From Treponema sp. (GTDB taxonomy: Bacteria > Spirochaetota > Spirochaetia > Treponematales > Treponemataceae): a DNA stretch of 45,064 nt. A program made the position numbers and the translations under genes. The stretch lies in contig JAFZRP010000026.1 in NCBI GenBank assembly GCA_017619795.1, positions 1 through 45,064 on the forward strand, given 5' to 3'. This document shows, piece after piece, positions 25,509 to 34,240 of this stretch. The notes under the pieces were generated by a model, which did no database searches, had not been told where the DNA came from, and worked only from the letters and a program-made list of their open reading frames with translations. How positions within the stretch are numbered: position 1 is the stretch's first letter; each line of letters begins with the position of its first letter.

Positions 25509-27107
25509 ATGTATAGCGTTTTTTTAGTTGATGATGAGCCAATTGTTCTTGAAGGAATCCGCACAAAAATTGACTGGGAAAACTCAGGCTTTTCTTTTGC
25601 GGGCGAAGCAACCGACGGCGAAATTGCGCTTTCAATGATTCACGAAATTAAACCAGATATCCTCATTACCGATATAAAAATGCCTTTTATGGACGGCTTA
25701 CAGCTTGCATCTGCAGTAAAAAAAATCCAGCCGTGGATTAAAATAATCATTCTTTCCGGCCACGATGAGTTTGATTATGCAAAGAAAGCAATTTCAATTG
25801 GAATTGAAGATTATTTATTAAAGCCGTTTACTTCTGAGGAAGTTATTGAAAGCCTTAAAAAAACTGCTGCCCAGATTGACCGGGAACGAACTCAGCTTTC
25901 GGATATAAATAAAATGAAGGATGAGCTTAAGTCTCAGGAAAAGCTTTTGCAGAAGGAGTTTTTGATAAACCTTGTGCACGGTTCTGTTGACTCAACAAAC
26001 ATTCTGCAGAAATGTCAGGAGCTCGGTATAGATTTGTTCTCGCGCTTTTACAAAATCCTCATAAGCAGAATTGAAAGCGTAAGCAACAACAGTAAAAATC
26101 AGCAGGAAGCGTGCTCTCTCTTGAACTCATATTCTGGCTCCTGGGAACAGACAATCTGCTTTTTCCATCACAACAACAGGCTTATCTGCATTCTAAAAAG
26201 CCCTTCAAAATCAGAGCTGGAAGAAAACGTTTACCACATTGCCGAAACTATTGAACATATTGCAACCCAAAATCCAGACTGTACGGTTGTTACTTCAATT
26301 GGAAAAACTGTTGAACATCTTTCTTCGCTGCCGTCCTCTTATGAAGATGCAAAAAAAATCCTTGAGCAGAGCAGCTTTGAAAACAAAAGCCGGATTATCA
26401 GCTCCGACGACATTCAGATGAATGATGAAATGAATGACGACAGCCTGCTAAAGCTTAAGGATAATGACCCAATGGTAGACAGGCTGAAATACGCCGGAAA
26501 AAATGATATTTCTGCAATCATAGAAGAGTCTATGACGCTTATAAAAAATAATCCTGGGCAGTTCCAGGTATTTGCTTCGTACCTTCTTGTAGATTTAATA
26601 TTTGCTGTTTCCAAACTTGTAGAAACTCTCGGCGGAAACATAAAGGAAATCAAACCGGAGATTATTCAGCGTCACTTTATAGACGATGCGGTACAGGATG
26701 AAACTATATTTGTAAAAACGCTTGAAAACGTATTAAACTTTGCGCTTGAATACCGCGACTCCAAAATGACGGGCCGTTACTCAAGCATAATCTTAAAAGC
26801 AAAGAAATATATAGAAGAAAACTATGCAGACCAGAATACCACTTTAACTACAGTTGCCGACATTGTCTGTTTAAGTCCGAATCACTTCAGCACAATTTTT
26901 TCTCAGGAATGCAACACAACCTTTATTGAATATCTTACAAATGTGCGGATTGAAAATGCAAAACGCCTTCTGCGCGAAACAGAAATGAAGGGTTATGATA
27001 TTGCGTATGAATGCGGCTTTAGTGATCCACACTACTTCAGCTACATATTTAAAAAAAATACGGGGCTTTCGCCCCGCGATTATAAGCAGGAGTTTATAAA
27101 AAACTAA
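25509..27107 (+). CDS. response regulator with AraC-type DNA-binding domain (YesN-like)
   Basis: About 532 residues from the third of three consecutive ATGs; GGAG is 6 bases before it. The receiver domain (about 1-120) has the acidic pair in VDDEP and phosphoacceptor Asp55 in LITDIKMPFMDG. A long middle region (120-420) is typical of YesN regulators and partly helical. The C-terminal AraC domain (about 425-530) has two helix-turn-helix units, LTTVADIVCLSPNHFSTIF and GYDIAYECGFSDPHYFSYIFKK, and the closing GLSPRDYK. It probably activates the facing transporter operon via the repeats at 31956-32004. Its stop overlaps the stop of the opposite permease gene by 4 bases. Confidence 0.93.
   Translation: MYSVFLVDDEPIVLEGIRTKIDWENSGFSFAGEATDGEIALSMIHEIKPDILITDIKMPFMDGLQLASAVKKIQPWIKIIILSGHDEFDYAKKAISIGIEDYLLKPFTSEEVIESLKKTAAQIDRERTQLSDINKMKDELKSQEKLLQKEFLINLVHGSVDSTNILQKCQELGIDLFSRFYKILISRIESVSNNSKNQQEACSLLNSYSGSWEQTICFFHHNNRLICILKSPSKSELEENVYHIAETIEHIATQNPDCTVVTSIGKTVEHLSSLPSSYEDAKKILEQSSFENKSRIISSDDIQMNDEMNDDSLLKLKDNDPMVDRLKYAGKNDISAIIEESMTLIKNNPGQFQVFASYLLVDLIFAVSKLVETLGGNIKEIKPEIIQRHFIDDAVQDETIFVKTLENVLNFALEYRDSKMTGRYSSIILKAKKYIEENYADQNTTLTTVADIVCLSPNHFSTIFSQECNTTFIEYLTNVRIENAKRLLRETEMKGYDIAYECGFSDPHYFSYIFKKNTGLSPRDYKQEFIKN
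27051..27076 (-). terminator. terminator of the sugar transporter operon, inside the regulator gene
   Basis: On the minus strand a stem CGGGGC, loop GAAA, stem GCCCCG is followed by TATTTTTTTT. It lies 28 bases beyond the permease stop codon and within the codons of the regulator's conserved GLSPRDY motif on the other strand. Confidence 0.85.
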
Positions 27108-28177
27108 GCTGCCTTAGTTCCAAGCTTTTTCTTTCTATACGAAAGAATTACACTCTGAAGCAGAATAAAGAAACACAGCATAAGACCGGTTGTAATACTC
27201 TGCCAGTATGGTTCACGCAAACCGGAAGCAATTACAATATTATTTATAGTCTTAAGTGACATAACACCAAAGAGCGTACCTACTACACTTCCTACACCAC
27301 CAGAAAGCAGCGTTCCACCAATAATTGAAGAAGCGATTGCCTGCATTTCTGCACCTGTAGCATTAGAAGCATTTCCAGCACCTGTATGAAGCAGATAACA
27401 GAAGCCACCGATTCCAGCAAGAACACCGCAGATTACGTAAGCAAAGAAGGTTGTTCTGCGTACATTTATACCAAGCATAAGTGCGCTTTCGCTGTTACCG
27501 CCAACTGCATACAAGTTTCTACCAAAGCGTGTCCACTTAAGGACAGCCCACAAGCCGACAAGTATTACAAGTGCAATAATAACACCAACTTCTATGTATG
27601 CCGGAATAAAGGTTCCGTTTTTAGCATAGTGTCCGATTCCCGGAAGCTCCAGATAAAAATCCTTAAGCTTTACAAAAGCTTCGTTTGTAGCTGTTCTAGG
27701 AACTTTACTTACAATAGTTGTCATACCTTTTGTAAAGAACATACCGGCAAGTGTAACTATAAACGGCTGAATCTTTAAGTAGGCAACGCAATAGCCCTGA
27801 ACAATTCCCATTGCAAGTCCAATACCAAGTGCAATCAAAATCGAACTGAAAATACCACCATTATGGTCTTCCATGAAAACTACGCAGGCCATTGTAATAA
27901 GGGCAACTGTACCGCCGACAGAAATATCAATTCCACCGGTAATCATGATGATTGTAAGTCCAACAGAAATTACAATCAGGTATGAATTGTTGTTGAAAAT
28001 ATCAAGGAACTGCTGAGGATTAAGAAAGCCGCCGCCCCACACAATCATTGCAAAAAGGTACATTACAACAAAAGTACAGATTGTAATTGTAAGAAGAAGT
28101 GTTGTATTTGAAATCGGCTGCTTGTCGCCATTTTTATTTTTACTGAACAGGCTTTTTATATTACTTATAAATGACAT
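27104..28177 (-). CDS. sugar ABC transporter permease, YjfF-like
   Basis: 357 residues, about 8-10 membrane helices, of the ribose/galactofuranose (RbsC) permease family. ITGGIDISVGGTVAL, IQPFIVTLAGMFFTKG, TRFGRNLYAVGGNSESALMLGI and IIGGTLLSGGVGSVVGTLFGV match the family signatures and resemble E. coli YjfF. It forms a heterodimeric channel with the permease encoded 2 bases upstream. It is the last gene of the transporter operon, ending in a terminator that lies inside the convergent regulator gene. Confidence 0.9.
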   Translation of the reverse strand: MSFISNIKSLFSKNKNGDKQPISNTTLLLTITICTFVVMYLFAMIVWGGGFLNPQQFLDIFNNNSYLIVISVGLTIIMITGGIDISVGGTVALITMACVVFMEDHNGGIFSSILIALGIGLAMGIVQGYCVAYLKIQPFIVTLAGMFFTKGMTTIVSKVPRTATNEAFVKLKDFYLELPGIGHYAKNGTFIPAYIEVGVIIALVILVGLWAVLKWTRFGRNLYAVGGNSESALMLGINVRRTTFFAYVICGVLAGIGGFCYLLHTGAGNASNATGAEMQAIASSIIGGTLLSGGVGSVVGTLFGVMSLKTINNIVIASGLREPYWQSITTGLMLCFFILLQSVILSYRKKKLGTKAA

Positions 28178-28179
28178 AA

Positions 28180-29292
28180 TCAGTTAGCCTCCCCTTCAGA
28201 TTTTGCAGCAACAGCTGGCTCTACTGCGGCAACAGCTTTCTTTGCACTAAGCTTATTTTTAAGCTGTTTGAGCCACTCCTTCACAACCGGCGAACCAAGA
28301 ACAACAATCGCAATAATTACAATTGCCTTGTAAGCCTTTACAGCTGTAGAAGAAACCTTCATTGCATAAAGAGTGATAGTGAGCGCCTGAATTATGTACG
28401 CACCTATAATTGAACCGGAAAGCTTAAACTTACCGCCGCCCAGCGAGTTTCCGCCGATGGCAACTGCAAGAATGGCATCCATTTCAATATCAATAAGAAT
28501 TGTTTCGTGGTTTATAAGACCAATTCGGCAAACGTTCATTGAACCTGCAATTGCAACACAAACACCAAGTATTGCAAAAACAAGCAGCTTCATAAACACT
28601 GCATTAATACCGTTCAACTTTGCAGCCTTTTCGTTAATACCAACAGACTGAATGTAAAGCCCAAGATTCGTAAACTTCAAAAGAAGCTTAATCAGAATTA
28701 TAAAGATAATTACAATCAGAATAGGACTCGGAATCGGTACCTTTGGTATAAAGCCGCCAAGATAACCAAGCAGTGGACTTTCAACGTTAGGAGTTGCACC
28801 ACCGTTTATCCAGTAAGCAATTGGTCGTCCGGCTGTAAACAGAATGAGAGATGCAATCATCGGCTGGATATTAAACTTTGCTATAAGGATACCGTTGAAC
28901 AGACAGAAAAGAATTGCAACCAGACAAGCACAAAGCAAACCGAGAAGAATAACCGGCACAGTGATTGTGTTTGCGCGCAAAATCTTTACAAAAATACTTC
29001 CCGCAATTGCGGCTGCGGCACCAATGGAAATATCCTGTCCACGGGCTGCTGAAGTAACAAGCGTCATTCCTATGGAAAGAATTACAAGCTCCGAAGCTCC
29101 GTTCAGAATGCTTATAAGGTTTCCGGAAAGAACTGTATTTCCAAGATTATTTTTCTTTATCACAATAGAAAAAAATCCAGGGTCTCTTATAAGATTGAAG
29201 ATTACGAGCAGCAGAAGGGCAAAAAGTGGAATTGCAAGCTGCGACTGCGTAATTTTCTTTATCTGCTTTGAAATTGTGTCTTTACTAAGCAT
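28180..29292 (-). CDS. sugar ABC transporter permease, YtfT-like
   Basis: About 370 residues from ATG 29292, overlapping the end of the ATPase gene by 8 bases (ATGCTTAG), with GGGAGG 11 bases upstream; a TTG at 29313 is an alternative. It has 8-10 membrane helices and family signatures AARGQDISIGAAAAIAGS, IQPMIASLILFTAGRP and AVAIGGNSLGGGKFKLSGSIIGA. It pairs with the YjfF-like permease. The C-terminus is an Ala/Lys/Glu-rich cytoplasmic tail (SAKKAVAAVEPAVAAKSEGE). Confidence 0.9.
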   Translation of the reverse strand: MLSKDTISKQIKKITQSQLAIPLFALLLLVIFNLIRDPGFFSIVIKKNNLGNTVLSGNLISILNGASELVILSIGMTLVTSAARGQDISIGAAAAIAGSIFVKILRANTITVPVILLGLLCACLVAILFCLFNGILIAKFNIQPMIASLILFTAGRPIAYWINGGATPNVESPLLGYLGGFIPKVPIPSPILIVIIFIILIKLLLKFTNLGLYIQSVGINEKAAKLNGINAVFMKLLVFAILGVCVAIAGSMNVCRIGLINHETILIDIEMDAILAVAIGGNSLGGGKFKLSGSIIGAYIIQALTITLYAMKVSSTAVKAYKAIVIIAIVVLGSPVVKEWLKQLKNKLSAKKAVAAVEPAVAAKSEGEAN

Positions 29293-30802
29293 TTTGAGCT
29301 TTACCTCCCGCAATTGTTCTCATAATGTTGTCCTGGCTTAATTCCTCATCAGTAAGCTCGCCTACAATGTTTCGATCGCGCATAACAATGAGTCTTGAAC
29401 AGACGGTAAGCATTTCCTGTATTTCCGAAGAAATAAATGTTACGCCAACACCCTGCTCTGCAAGCTTGAGCACCTGCTTCTGAATCTCAACCTTTGTTCC
29501 TACGTCAATACCACGGGTAGGCTCATCGAGGATAAGGTATTGAGGATTTGTGAGCAGCCAGCGTGCAAGAATTACCTTCTGCTGATTACCACCGGACAAC
29601 GATTTAATAGGAGTGTCCTGAGAGGCTGTCTTAATATTAAGAAGCTTAATAAAATCATCTGCAAACTTTTCTGCTTCCGCCCTTGAGAACGGCTTCCAGA
29701 ATCCGTTAAGAACCTGGAGCGCAAGAATAATGTTTTCACGAACCGAAAGATCCTGAATAATTCCATCACCCTTTCTGTCTTCAGGCAGATAGCCGATTCT
29801 GTTTTTCATTGCATCTTTTGGCTTTGTGATTTTTACATCTTTTCCATTTACCTTTACCTTACCGCCGGTAACTCTATCGGCAGCAAAAATTGCACGGACA
29901 CTTTCACTACGACCTGAACCAAGTAAGCCTGTAAAGCCGTTAACTTCTCCTTTAGCAATCTTAAAGTTGAATGGTTTTACGCCTTCAGCACTGGAAAGTC
30001 CTTCCGCTTCGTAAACTGTATCGTTAGCGCCTTCAAACGCCTTCTTTTCTTCTTTAAGCTTTGATATGTCTTCAAGATCTTTTCCGAGCATTGCAGAAAT
30101 AAGATCTACCTTTGGCATATCCTTTATTTCGTACTCACCTACAAGTTCGCCGTTTCTAAGTACGGTGATTCTGTCGCAAACCTCGTAAACCTGTTCCAGA
30201 AAGTGAGTGATAAAGATAATACCGACATTTCGTGATTTAAGCTCTCTCATCAATTTAAAGAGCTGTTCTACTTCTCGTTCATCCAGAGAAGAGGTCGGTT
30301 CATCAAGAATAAGAACTTTACATTCCATATCTACAGCACGGGCAATTGCAACCATCTGCTGTACTGCAAGTGAGCAGGTTCCAAGCTGCTGCTTAGCCTT
30401 TGCAGGAATGTTCAGCTTCTGTAGAATCTCGTCGGCTTTTCTTTCCCAAGCCTTCCAGTTTATTGTTTTATATTTTCCACGCCCAATAAACATATTTTCT
30501 GCTACAGTCAGATTAGGACAAAGCGTGATTTCCTGATAAACAGTGCTTATTCCAAGATTCTGTGCATCCTGCGGTGATTTAATGGAAGCTTCACCGTCTA
30601 TTCCCGCAATCTTTATTTCACCGGAATCCTTTATATAAACGCCTGTCAGAACTTTTACAAGTGTTGATTTACCAGCTCCATTTTCACCCATAAGAGCATG
30701 GATTTCTCCGCTGCGCAATGTAAAATCAACATTATGAAGCGCCCTTACGCCGGGGAACTCCTTGCATATCCCGCGCATGGTCAAAACAACATCATTACTC
30801 AT
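29285..30802 (-). CDS. sugar ABC transporter ATP-binding protein, YtfR-like
   Basis: 505 residues with two fused ABC domains, as in RbsA/MglA/YtfR. The first has Walker A GENGAGKST (near 39), the variant signature segment CSLAVQQMVAI in place of LSGGQ, and Walker B VLILDEPTSSLDE. The second has a degenerate P-loop LLGSGRSES, an intact signature LSGGNQQKV and YLILDEPTRGIDVG. This arrangement of variant sites is usual for the family. Stretches such as TVYQEITLCPNLTVAENMF and FFITHFLEQVYEVCDRI-like sequence follow YtfR. It energises the two downstream permeases. A partial terminator separates it from the binding-protein gene upstream. Confidence 0.92.
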   Translation of the reverse strand: MSNDVVLTMRGICKEFPGVRALHNVDFTLRSGEIHALMGENGAGKSTLVKVLTGVYIKDSGEIKIAGIDGEASIKSPQDAQNLGISTVYQEITLCPNLTVAENMFIGRGKYKTINWKAWERKADEILQKLNIPAKAKQQLGTCSLAVQQMVAIARAVDMECKVLILDEPTSSLDEREVEQLFKLMRELKSRNVGIIFITHFLEQVYEVCDRITVLRNGELVGEYEIKDMPKVDLISAMLGKDLEDISKLKEEKKAFEGANDTVYEAEGLSSAEGVKPFNFKIAKGEVNGFTGLLGSGRSESVRAIFAADRVTGGKVKVNGKDVKITKPKDAMKNRIGYLPEDRKGDGIIQDLSVRENIILALQVLNGFWKPFSRAEAEKFADDFIKLLNIKTASQDTPIKSLSGGNQQKVILARWLLTNPQYLILDEPTRGIDVGTKVEIQKQVLKLAEQGVGVTFISSEIQEMLTVCSRLIVMRDRNIVGELTDEELSQDNIMRTIAGGKAQNA

Positions 30803-30830
30803 TTATAACTTCCGCCTTTTTTACTTTTAC

Positions 30831-30874
30831 AAAAAATATGGCGTAAAATATGCTGAAACACACTCTACGCCATA
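30831..30874 (-). terminator. attenuating terminator between binding protein and ATPase genes
   Basis: TATGGCGTA (30837-30845) and TACGCCATA (30866-30874) form a 9-bp stem. On the minus strand the stem is followed by TTTTTTG. It lies between the stop of the binding-protein gene and the ATPase gene in the same direction, and would keep binding-protein mRNA in excess over the rest. Confidence 0.75.
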
Positions 30875-30915
30875 ATCCATAACCCAATTCTAAGAATTAA
30901 GATTGAGTTATTCTA

Positions 30916-31896
30916 TTAGTCACCAAGACCGTATTTGTCAATGTCAGCCTGAGTAAGAGTCTTAGCATCGAAACCTTTTTCTTCAGAAATAACTTTCTTT
31001 GTAGCGATTGTTCCGCCTGCCTGGATCTTCTTAATCATTTCTTCAATAACGCCAGCCTGGAATGGAGAACACTGTCCATCATAGTTCCAGTTTCCAGCAA
31101 GAAGTTCACGGAGAGCCCACTTGTTGCAGTCAAAGCCCATTACGATAACGTCTTTTCCAACACCGTGTGTAATACCAGCTTCGTCAAGAGCTGCAACAGC
31201 ACCCTTAGCCATACCGTCGTTTTCAGCATAAATTACGTTGAACTTTTCGCCAGAGTTGATTACAGACTCAACGATTTTCTTAGCTTCTGCTTCGTCCCAA
31301 GTAGCTGTCTGCTGAACAACTTTCTTCATTGTTCCTTTCTTGAACTCGTTCTCGAGAGCGTTTGTACGTCCAATCTGAGCATCTGAACCCATAGCACCCT
31401 GGATATGGATTACATTGTATTCAGCAAGCTTCTGGTTCTTCAACCAAGCAACAGCTGTATCACCTTCGTTAGCCATGTCAGAAACAACAGCAGCTTCGTA
31501 AAGTGAAGGATCAGCATTCAACATTCGGTCAAACAGGAATACTTTAATTCCAGCTTTCTGAGCATTCTTAAGAACAGATTCCCATCCGTCTGTAGCAGCT
31601 GCTGAAAGAAGAATATAGTCAACGCCTTCTGTAATGAACTGAGAAGCAGCATTAAGCTGTTCATCATTCTTCAAGCTGTAGAAAGCAGATACTTTGTAGC
31701 CTTTGTCAGCTGTGAAAACTTCCTCAAAATCCTTTACGTTTGCAGCACGATATCCAGACTCTGAAGGTGGATTATTGATAATACCAATCTTTATCTGATC
31801 GGAACCCTTTTTCTTACTTTTCTTTGCTTTTTTTGGTGCAGCAAATAAAGATACCATACACATAAGAGCTACGGCAACAACAACGATTTTTTTCAT
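30916..31896 (-). CDS. periplasmic sugar-binding protein of the YtfQ-like transporter
   Basis: 326 residues. A signal peptide (about 1-19, cut before APKK) is followed by a Lys-rich linker and a type I periplasmic-binding fold. IGIINNPPSESGYRAANV, TDGWESVLKNAQKAGIK, FDRMLNADPSLYEAAV and YAENDGMAKGAVAALDEAG show kinship to both YtfQ and the sensor binding protein at 22985, with DR..NADxSLY shared. It delivers the sugar to the ATPase/permease complex. AGGAGG lies 9 bases before the ATG. It is the first gene of the operon and is followed by a leaky terminator. Galactofuranose is the best ligand guess; other pentofuranoses or hexoses are possible. Confidence 0.9.
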   Translation of the reverse strand: MKKIVVVAVALMCMVSLFAAPKKAKKSKKKGSDQIKIGIINNPPSESGYRAANVKDFEEVFTADKGYKVSAFYSLKNDEQLNAASQFITEGVDYILLSAAATDGWESVLKNAQKAGIKVFLFDRMLNADPSLYEAAVVSDMANEGDTAVAWLKNQKLAEYNVIHIQGAMGSDAQIGRTNALENEFKKGTMKKVVQQTATWDEAEAKKIVESVINSGEKFNVIYAENDGMAKGAVAALDEAGITHGVGKDVIVMGFDCNKWALRELLAGNWNYDGQCSPFQAGVIEEMIKKIQAGGTIATKKVISEEKGFDAKTLTQADIDKYGLGD

Positions 31897-31935
31897 CTAA
31901 TTTTTCCTCCTAATAGATGTTTTATTGATGGTTTC

Positions 31936-32004
31936 ATAATAAAGCCTTATTAAGAGGAATTGAATGTAATAATTTTGGAATTTGATTTAAATATTTTAGG
32001 AATT
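31936..32004 (-). promoter_or_regulatory. transporter promoter with three phased direct repeats
   Basis: TTCAAT (31964-31959, minus strand), 17-base spacer, TATTAT (31941-31936). GGAATT (plus-strand reading) occurs at 31956, 31977 and 31999, spaced 21 and 22 bases; flanking bases are also alike (CAAATTCCAAAATTA, AAAATTCCTAAAATA on the minus strand). The repeat nearest the gene overlaps the -35 box. This is the layout expected for an AraC-type activator, and the YesN-like regulator faces this operon. Confidence 0.65.
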
Positions 32005-32071
32005 TTCCCCTATGCCAGTAAAATCATCAACAATAAAGTTAGATATTTTATTAATAAAGTTGATTTTTTTA

Positions 32072-32134
32072 CTATCCCCTATTCCCTATAACCTATTCCC
32101 CTAAAACCTATCCACTATTCCCTAACTCCACTAC
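32072..32134. repeat. degenerate CTATTCC heptamer array
   Basis: About nine consecutive 7-8-base units starting CTA: CTATCCC, CTATTCC, CTATAAC, CTATTCCC, CTAAAAC, CTATCCA, CTATTCC, CTAACTCCA, CTACC. The last unit contains the permease stop codon (CTA at 32131). The minus strand carries many GG/GGG/GGGG runs. The rest of the gap up to 31897 holds only the promoter region of the sugar-transporter operon. Confidence 0.75.
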
Positions 32135-33069
32135 CTGGCCCCGATATCATAAGGTATACCTTCGGCCTTAGGTGCCTTTGAACTCTTTGAAGTAAATGCA
32201 AGTACCATAAGGGAGATGATGTATGGAAGCATTTTGTAGAACTCGCCCGGGACAAGCTTTACGAGGAAATCCCAGCCCATGTAGGCATCGGCGATAGCGC
32301 GGAAAAAGCCGAAAAGCATTGCAGAAGCAGCAATTCGTAAAGGTTTCCACTGTCCAAAAATCATAACGGCAAGAGCAAGGAAGCCCGCACCGGCAACACC
32401 GTAAATAAAATCCCACTGAGAGTTTGAAGCAGAAATATAGATAATGCCGCCTATACCGCCAAGGAAACCCGAAATCAAAACGCCGGAATACCTCATCTTA
32501 AATACATTTATACCAACACTGGCAGCTGCCTGAGGATGTTCACCGCAAGCCTGCAAATGCATTCCAAAACGAGTTTTATACAAAATCACAAAAGAAACTG
32601 CAAGCAGAACGATTGTTAGCACCATATAAAAATTAAGCTCCATTCCAAAAGCGCGGAAAATAAAGCACTTTCTGTTTTCTATGTAGCTCAAGATTGCAGA
32701 AACATTGTCCCCACTTGATTTTGCAGAGTTATAGGATTTTACAATTACAGTTGCCGCCGCTGTTGCAAGCATGTTCATTGCAGTTCCAACAAGCGTCTGG
32801 TCGGCCTTAAAGTTTATTGCAGCCACCGCAAGCAGAAGCGAAGAAATCATTCCTACAAGCGCACTTACAAGGACCGTAAGGATAATGATTAAAACAGGAT
32901 TTGTTCCGGTTGGAAGAGCATAAAGCACAAACGCACCGCCGAGTGCTCCAAAAACCATAATTCCTTCAAGACCAATGTTTATAACACCGCTTCGTTCAGA
33001 AAACATTCCGCCGAGCGCAACCAAAATCAAAACTGAAGCATATATAAGTGTATACTGAATTAATAACAT
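32131..33069 (-). CDS. nucleoside ABC transporter permease (second)
   Basis: 312 residues, about 8-9 membrane helices, of the permease family associated with BMP/PnrA-type nucleoside importers (YufQ/NupQ-like). SERSGVINIGLEGIMVFGALG, FKADQTLVGTAMNMLA, TRFGMHLQACGEHPQAAASVGI and GFLALAVMIFGQWKP are family signatures. It overlaps the other permease gene by one base (TAATG-type junction at 33069). It is the last gene of the importer operon; a heptamer repeat begins at its stop codon. Confidence 0.9.
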   Translation of the reverse strand: MLLIQYTLIYASVLILVALGGMFSERSGVINIGLEGIMVFGALGGAFVLYALPTGTNPVLIIILTVLVSALVGMISSLLLAVAAINFKADQTLVGTAMNMLATAAATVIVKSYNSAKSSGDNVSAILSYIENRKCFIFRAFGMELNFYMVLTIVLLAVSFVILYKTRFGMHLQACGEHPQAAASVGINVFKMRYSGVLISGFLGGIGGIIYISASNSQWDFIYGVAGAGFLALAVMIFGQWKPLRIAASAMLFGFFRAIADAYMGWDFLVKLVPGEFYKMLPYIISLMVLAFTSKSSKAPKAEGIPYDIGAR

Positions 33070-34229
33070 TATTTCACCTCCGCAGAATCAAGCTCCGCCG
33101 AATCGTTCATATTCACTTCTTTTTCCTTGCGCTTATAAAGCTTTGTCAAAATCTCCTTAATAAACAGAACAAACGCACACGCATAAATGATTATTGAAGA
33201 AATTAAATCTGCAATCTGAGGATTAAAATAGCGCATATCAATAAAGCTGCCGCCAAGCGTAATGTGCTCAATAAAATAACCGGCAAAAATAACACCAATC
33301 GGATTTAAGCCGCCTAAGAACGCAACCGCAATTCCATTAAAGCCCATGCCCGGAACAGAAGAAGAAGTCTTCCACTGCTGAATGTCTGTAAGGTAATAGA
33401 ACGAAGCCGCAAGACCCGCAAGAGCACCGGCAATTGCCATTGTAAGGATAATGTTCATTTTTTCCTTCATTCCGGCGTATTTTGCCGCATGCTTGTTGCA
33501 GCCGGTTGCCTTAAGCTCGTAGCCGAACGTTGTTTTATTCAAAATTATGCTGATAATGACAGCCACAACAACTGTAAGAGGAATTGCAATTGTAACATAC
33601 TCGTTGTTATGAAAAAGCTTATCAAGCCCGCAGTGTGGGATAATTGAAGATGGAGAAATGTTTCTTATCTGATAGCTTTCAGATAGCGACATATTCATTA
33701 CCGATTCCCTGTGCATAAGGATGTTTACAATATAAAGGGCAATCCAGTTCATCATAATGCAGGCAATAACTTCGTTTACGTTGAAGAACGCCTTAAAGCA
33801 CCCAACTATTGCACCCCACAAGGCAGAAGCAAGAGCTGCAAGAATAATGCATACCCACCAAGGCATATGCCAGAAAAGTGCACACCAAAGAGAAACGCCT
33901 ATTGCCAGACAATACTGTCCGCCTACTCCAATATTAAACAAACCGGCCTTAAATGCAAACAATACAGACAGCGCACACAGGATAAGTGGAACTGATTTTA
34001 CAAGCGTGCTTCCAAAATAATACTGTTTCTGGAACGGCTTTCTGAAATACATAAAGTTTTTCAAAATTGTTCCCATCGCTTTTGTTGCATTCGGCGCACT
34101 TATGATCAAAAGAATTATGTATCCGACAAGGATTCCAATTAATGCACACAAAACTGCCGCAATAATAGACTTCATGCCCTCAGATTTTAGTTTCTTTTCT
34201 ATTGTTGACTTAAATTGCTTTTTATCCAT
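33069..34229 (-). CDS. nucleoside ABC transporter permease (first)
   Basis: About 386 residues from ATG 34229, which has AGGA 8 bases upstream. An ATG at 34244 forming an ATGA overlap with the ATPase stop is the alternative start. Of the YufP/NupP-like permease family: AFKAGLFNIGVGGQYCLAIG, FFNVNEVIACIMMNWIALYI, GYELKATGCNKHAAKYAGM and GMGFNGIAVAFLGGLNPIG. About 9-10 membrane helices and a charged C-terminal tail. It partners the 32131-33069 permease. Confidence 0.9.
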   Translation of the reverse strand: MDKKQFKSTIEKKLKSEGMKSIIAAVLCALIGILVGYIILLIISAPNATKAMGTILKNFMYFRKPFQKQYYFGSTLVKSVPLILCALSVLFAFKAGLFNIGVGGQYCLAIGVSLWCALFWHMPWWVCIILAALASALWGAIVGCFKAFFNVNEVIACIMMNWIALYIVNILMHRESVMNMSLSESYQIRNISPSSIIPHCGLDKLFHNNEYVTIAIPLTVVVAVIISIILNKTTFGYELKATGCNKHAAKYAGMKEKMNIILTMAIAGALAGLAASFYYLTDIQQWKTSSSVPGMGFNGIAVAFLGGLNPIGVIFAGYFIEHITLGGSFIDMRYFNPQIADLISSIIIYACAFVLFIKEILTKLYKRKEKEVNMNDSAELDSAEVK

Positions 34230-34240
34230 TTTGAAAATCC

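Noticed and set aside
22985..31896. Horizontal acquisition of the sugar transporter/sensor block
   Set aside because: No integrase, tRNA, flanking repeat or clear change in base or codon use is visible by eye.
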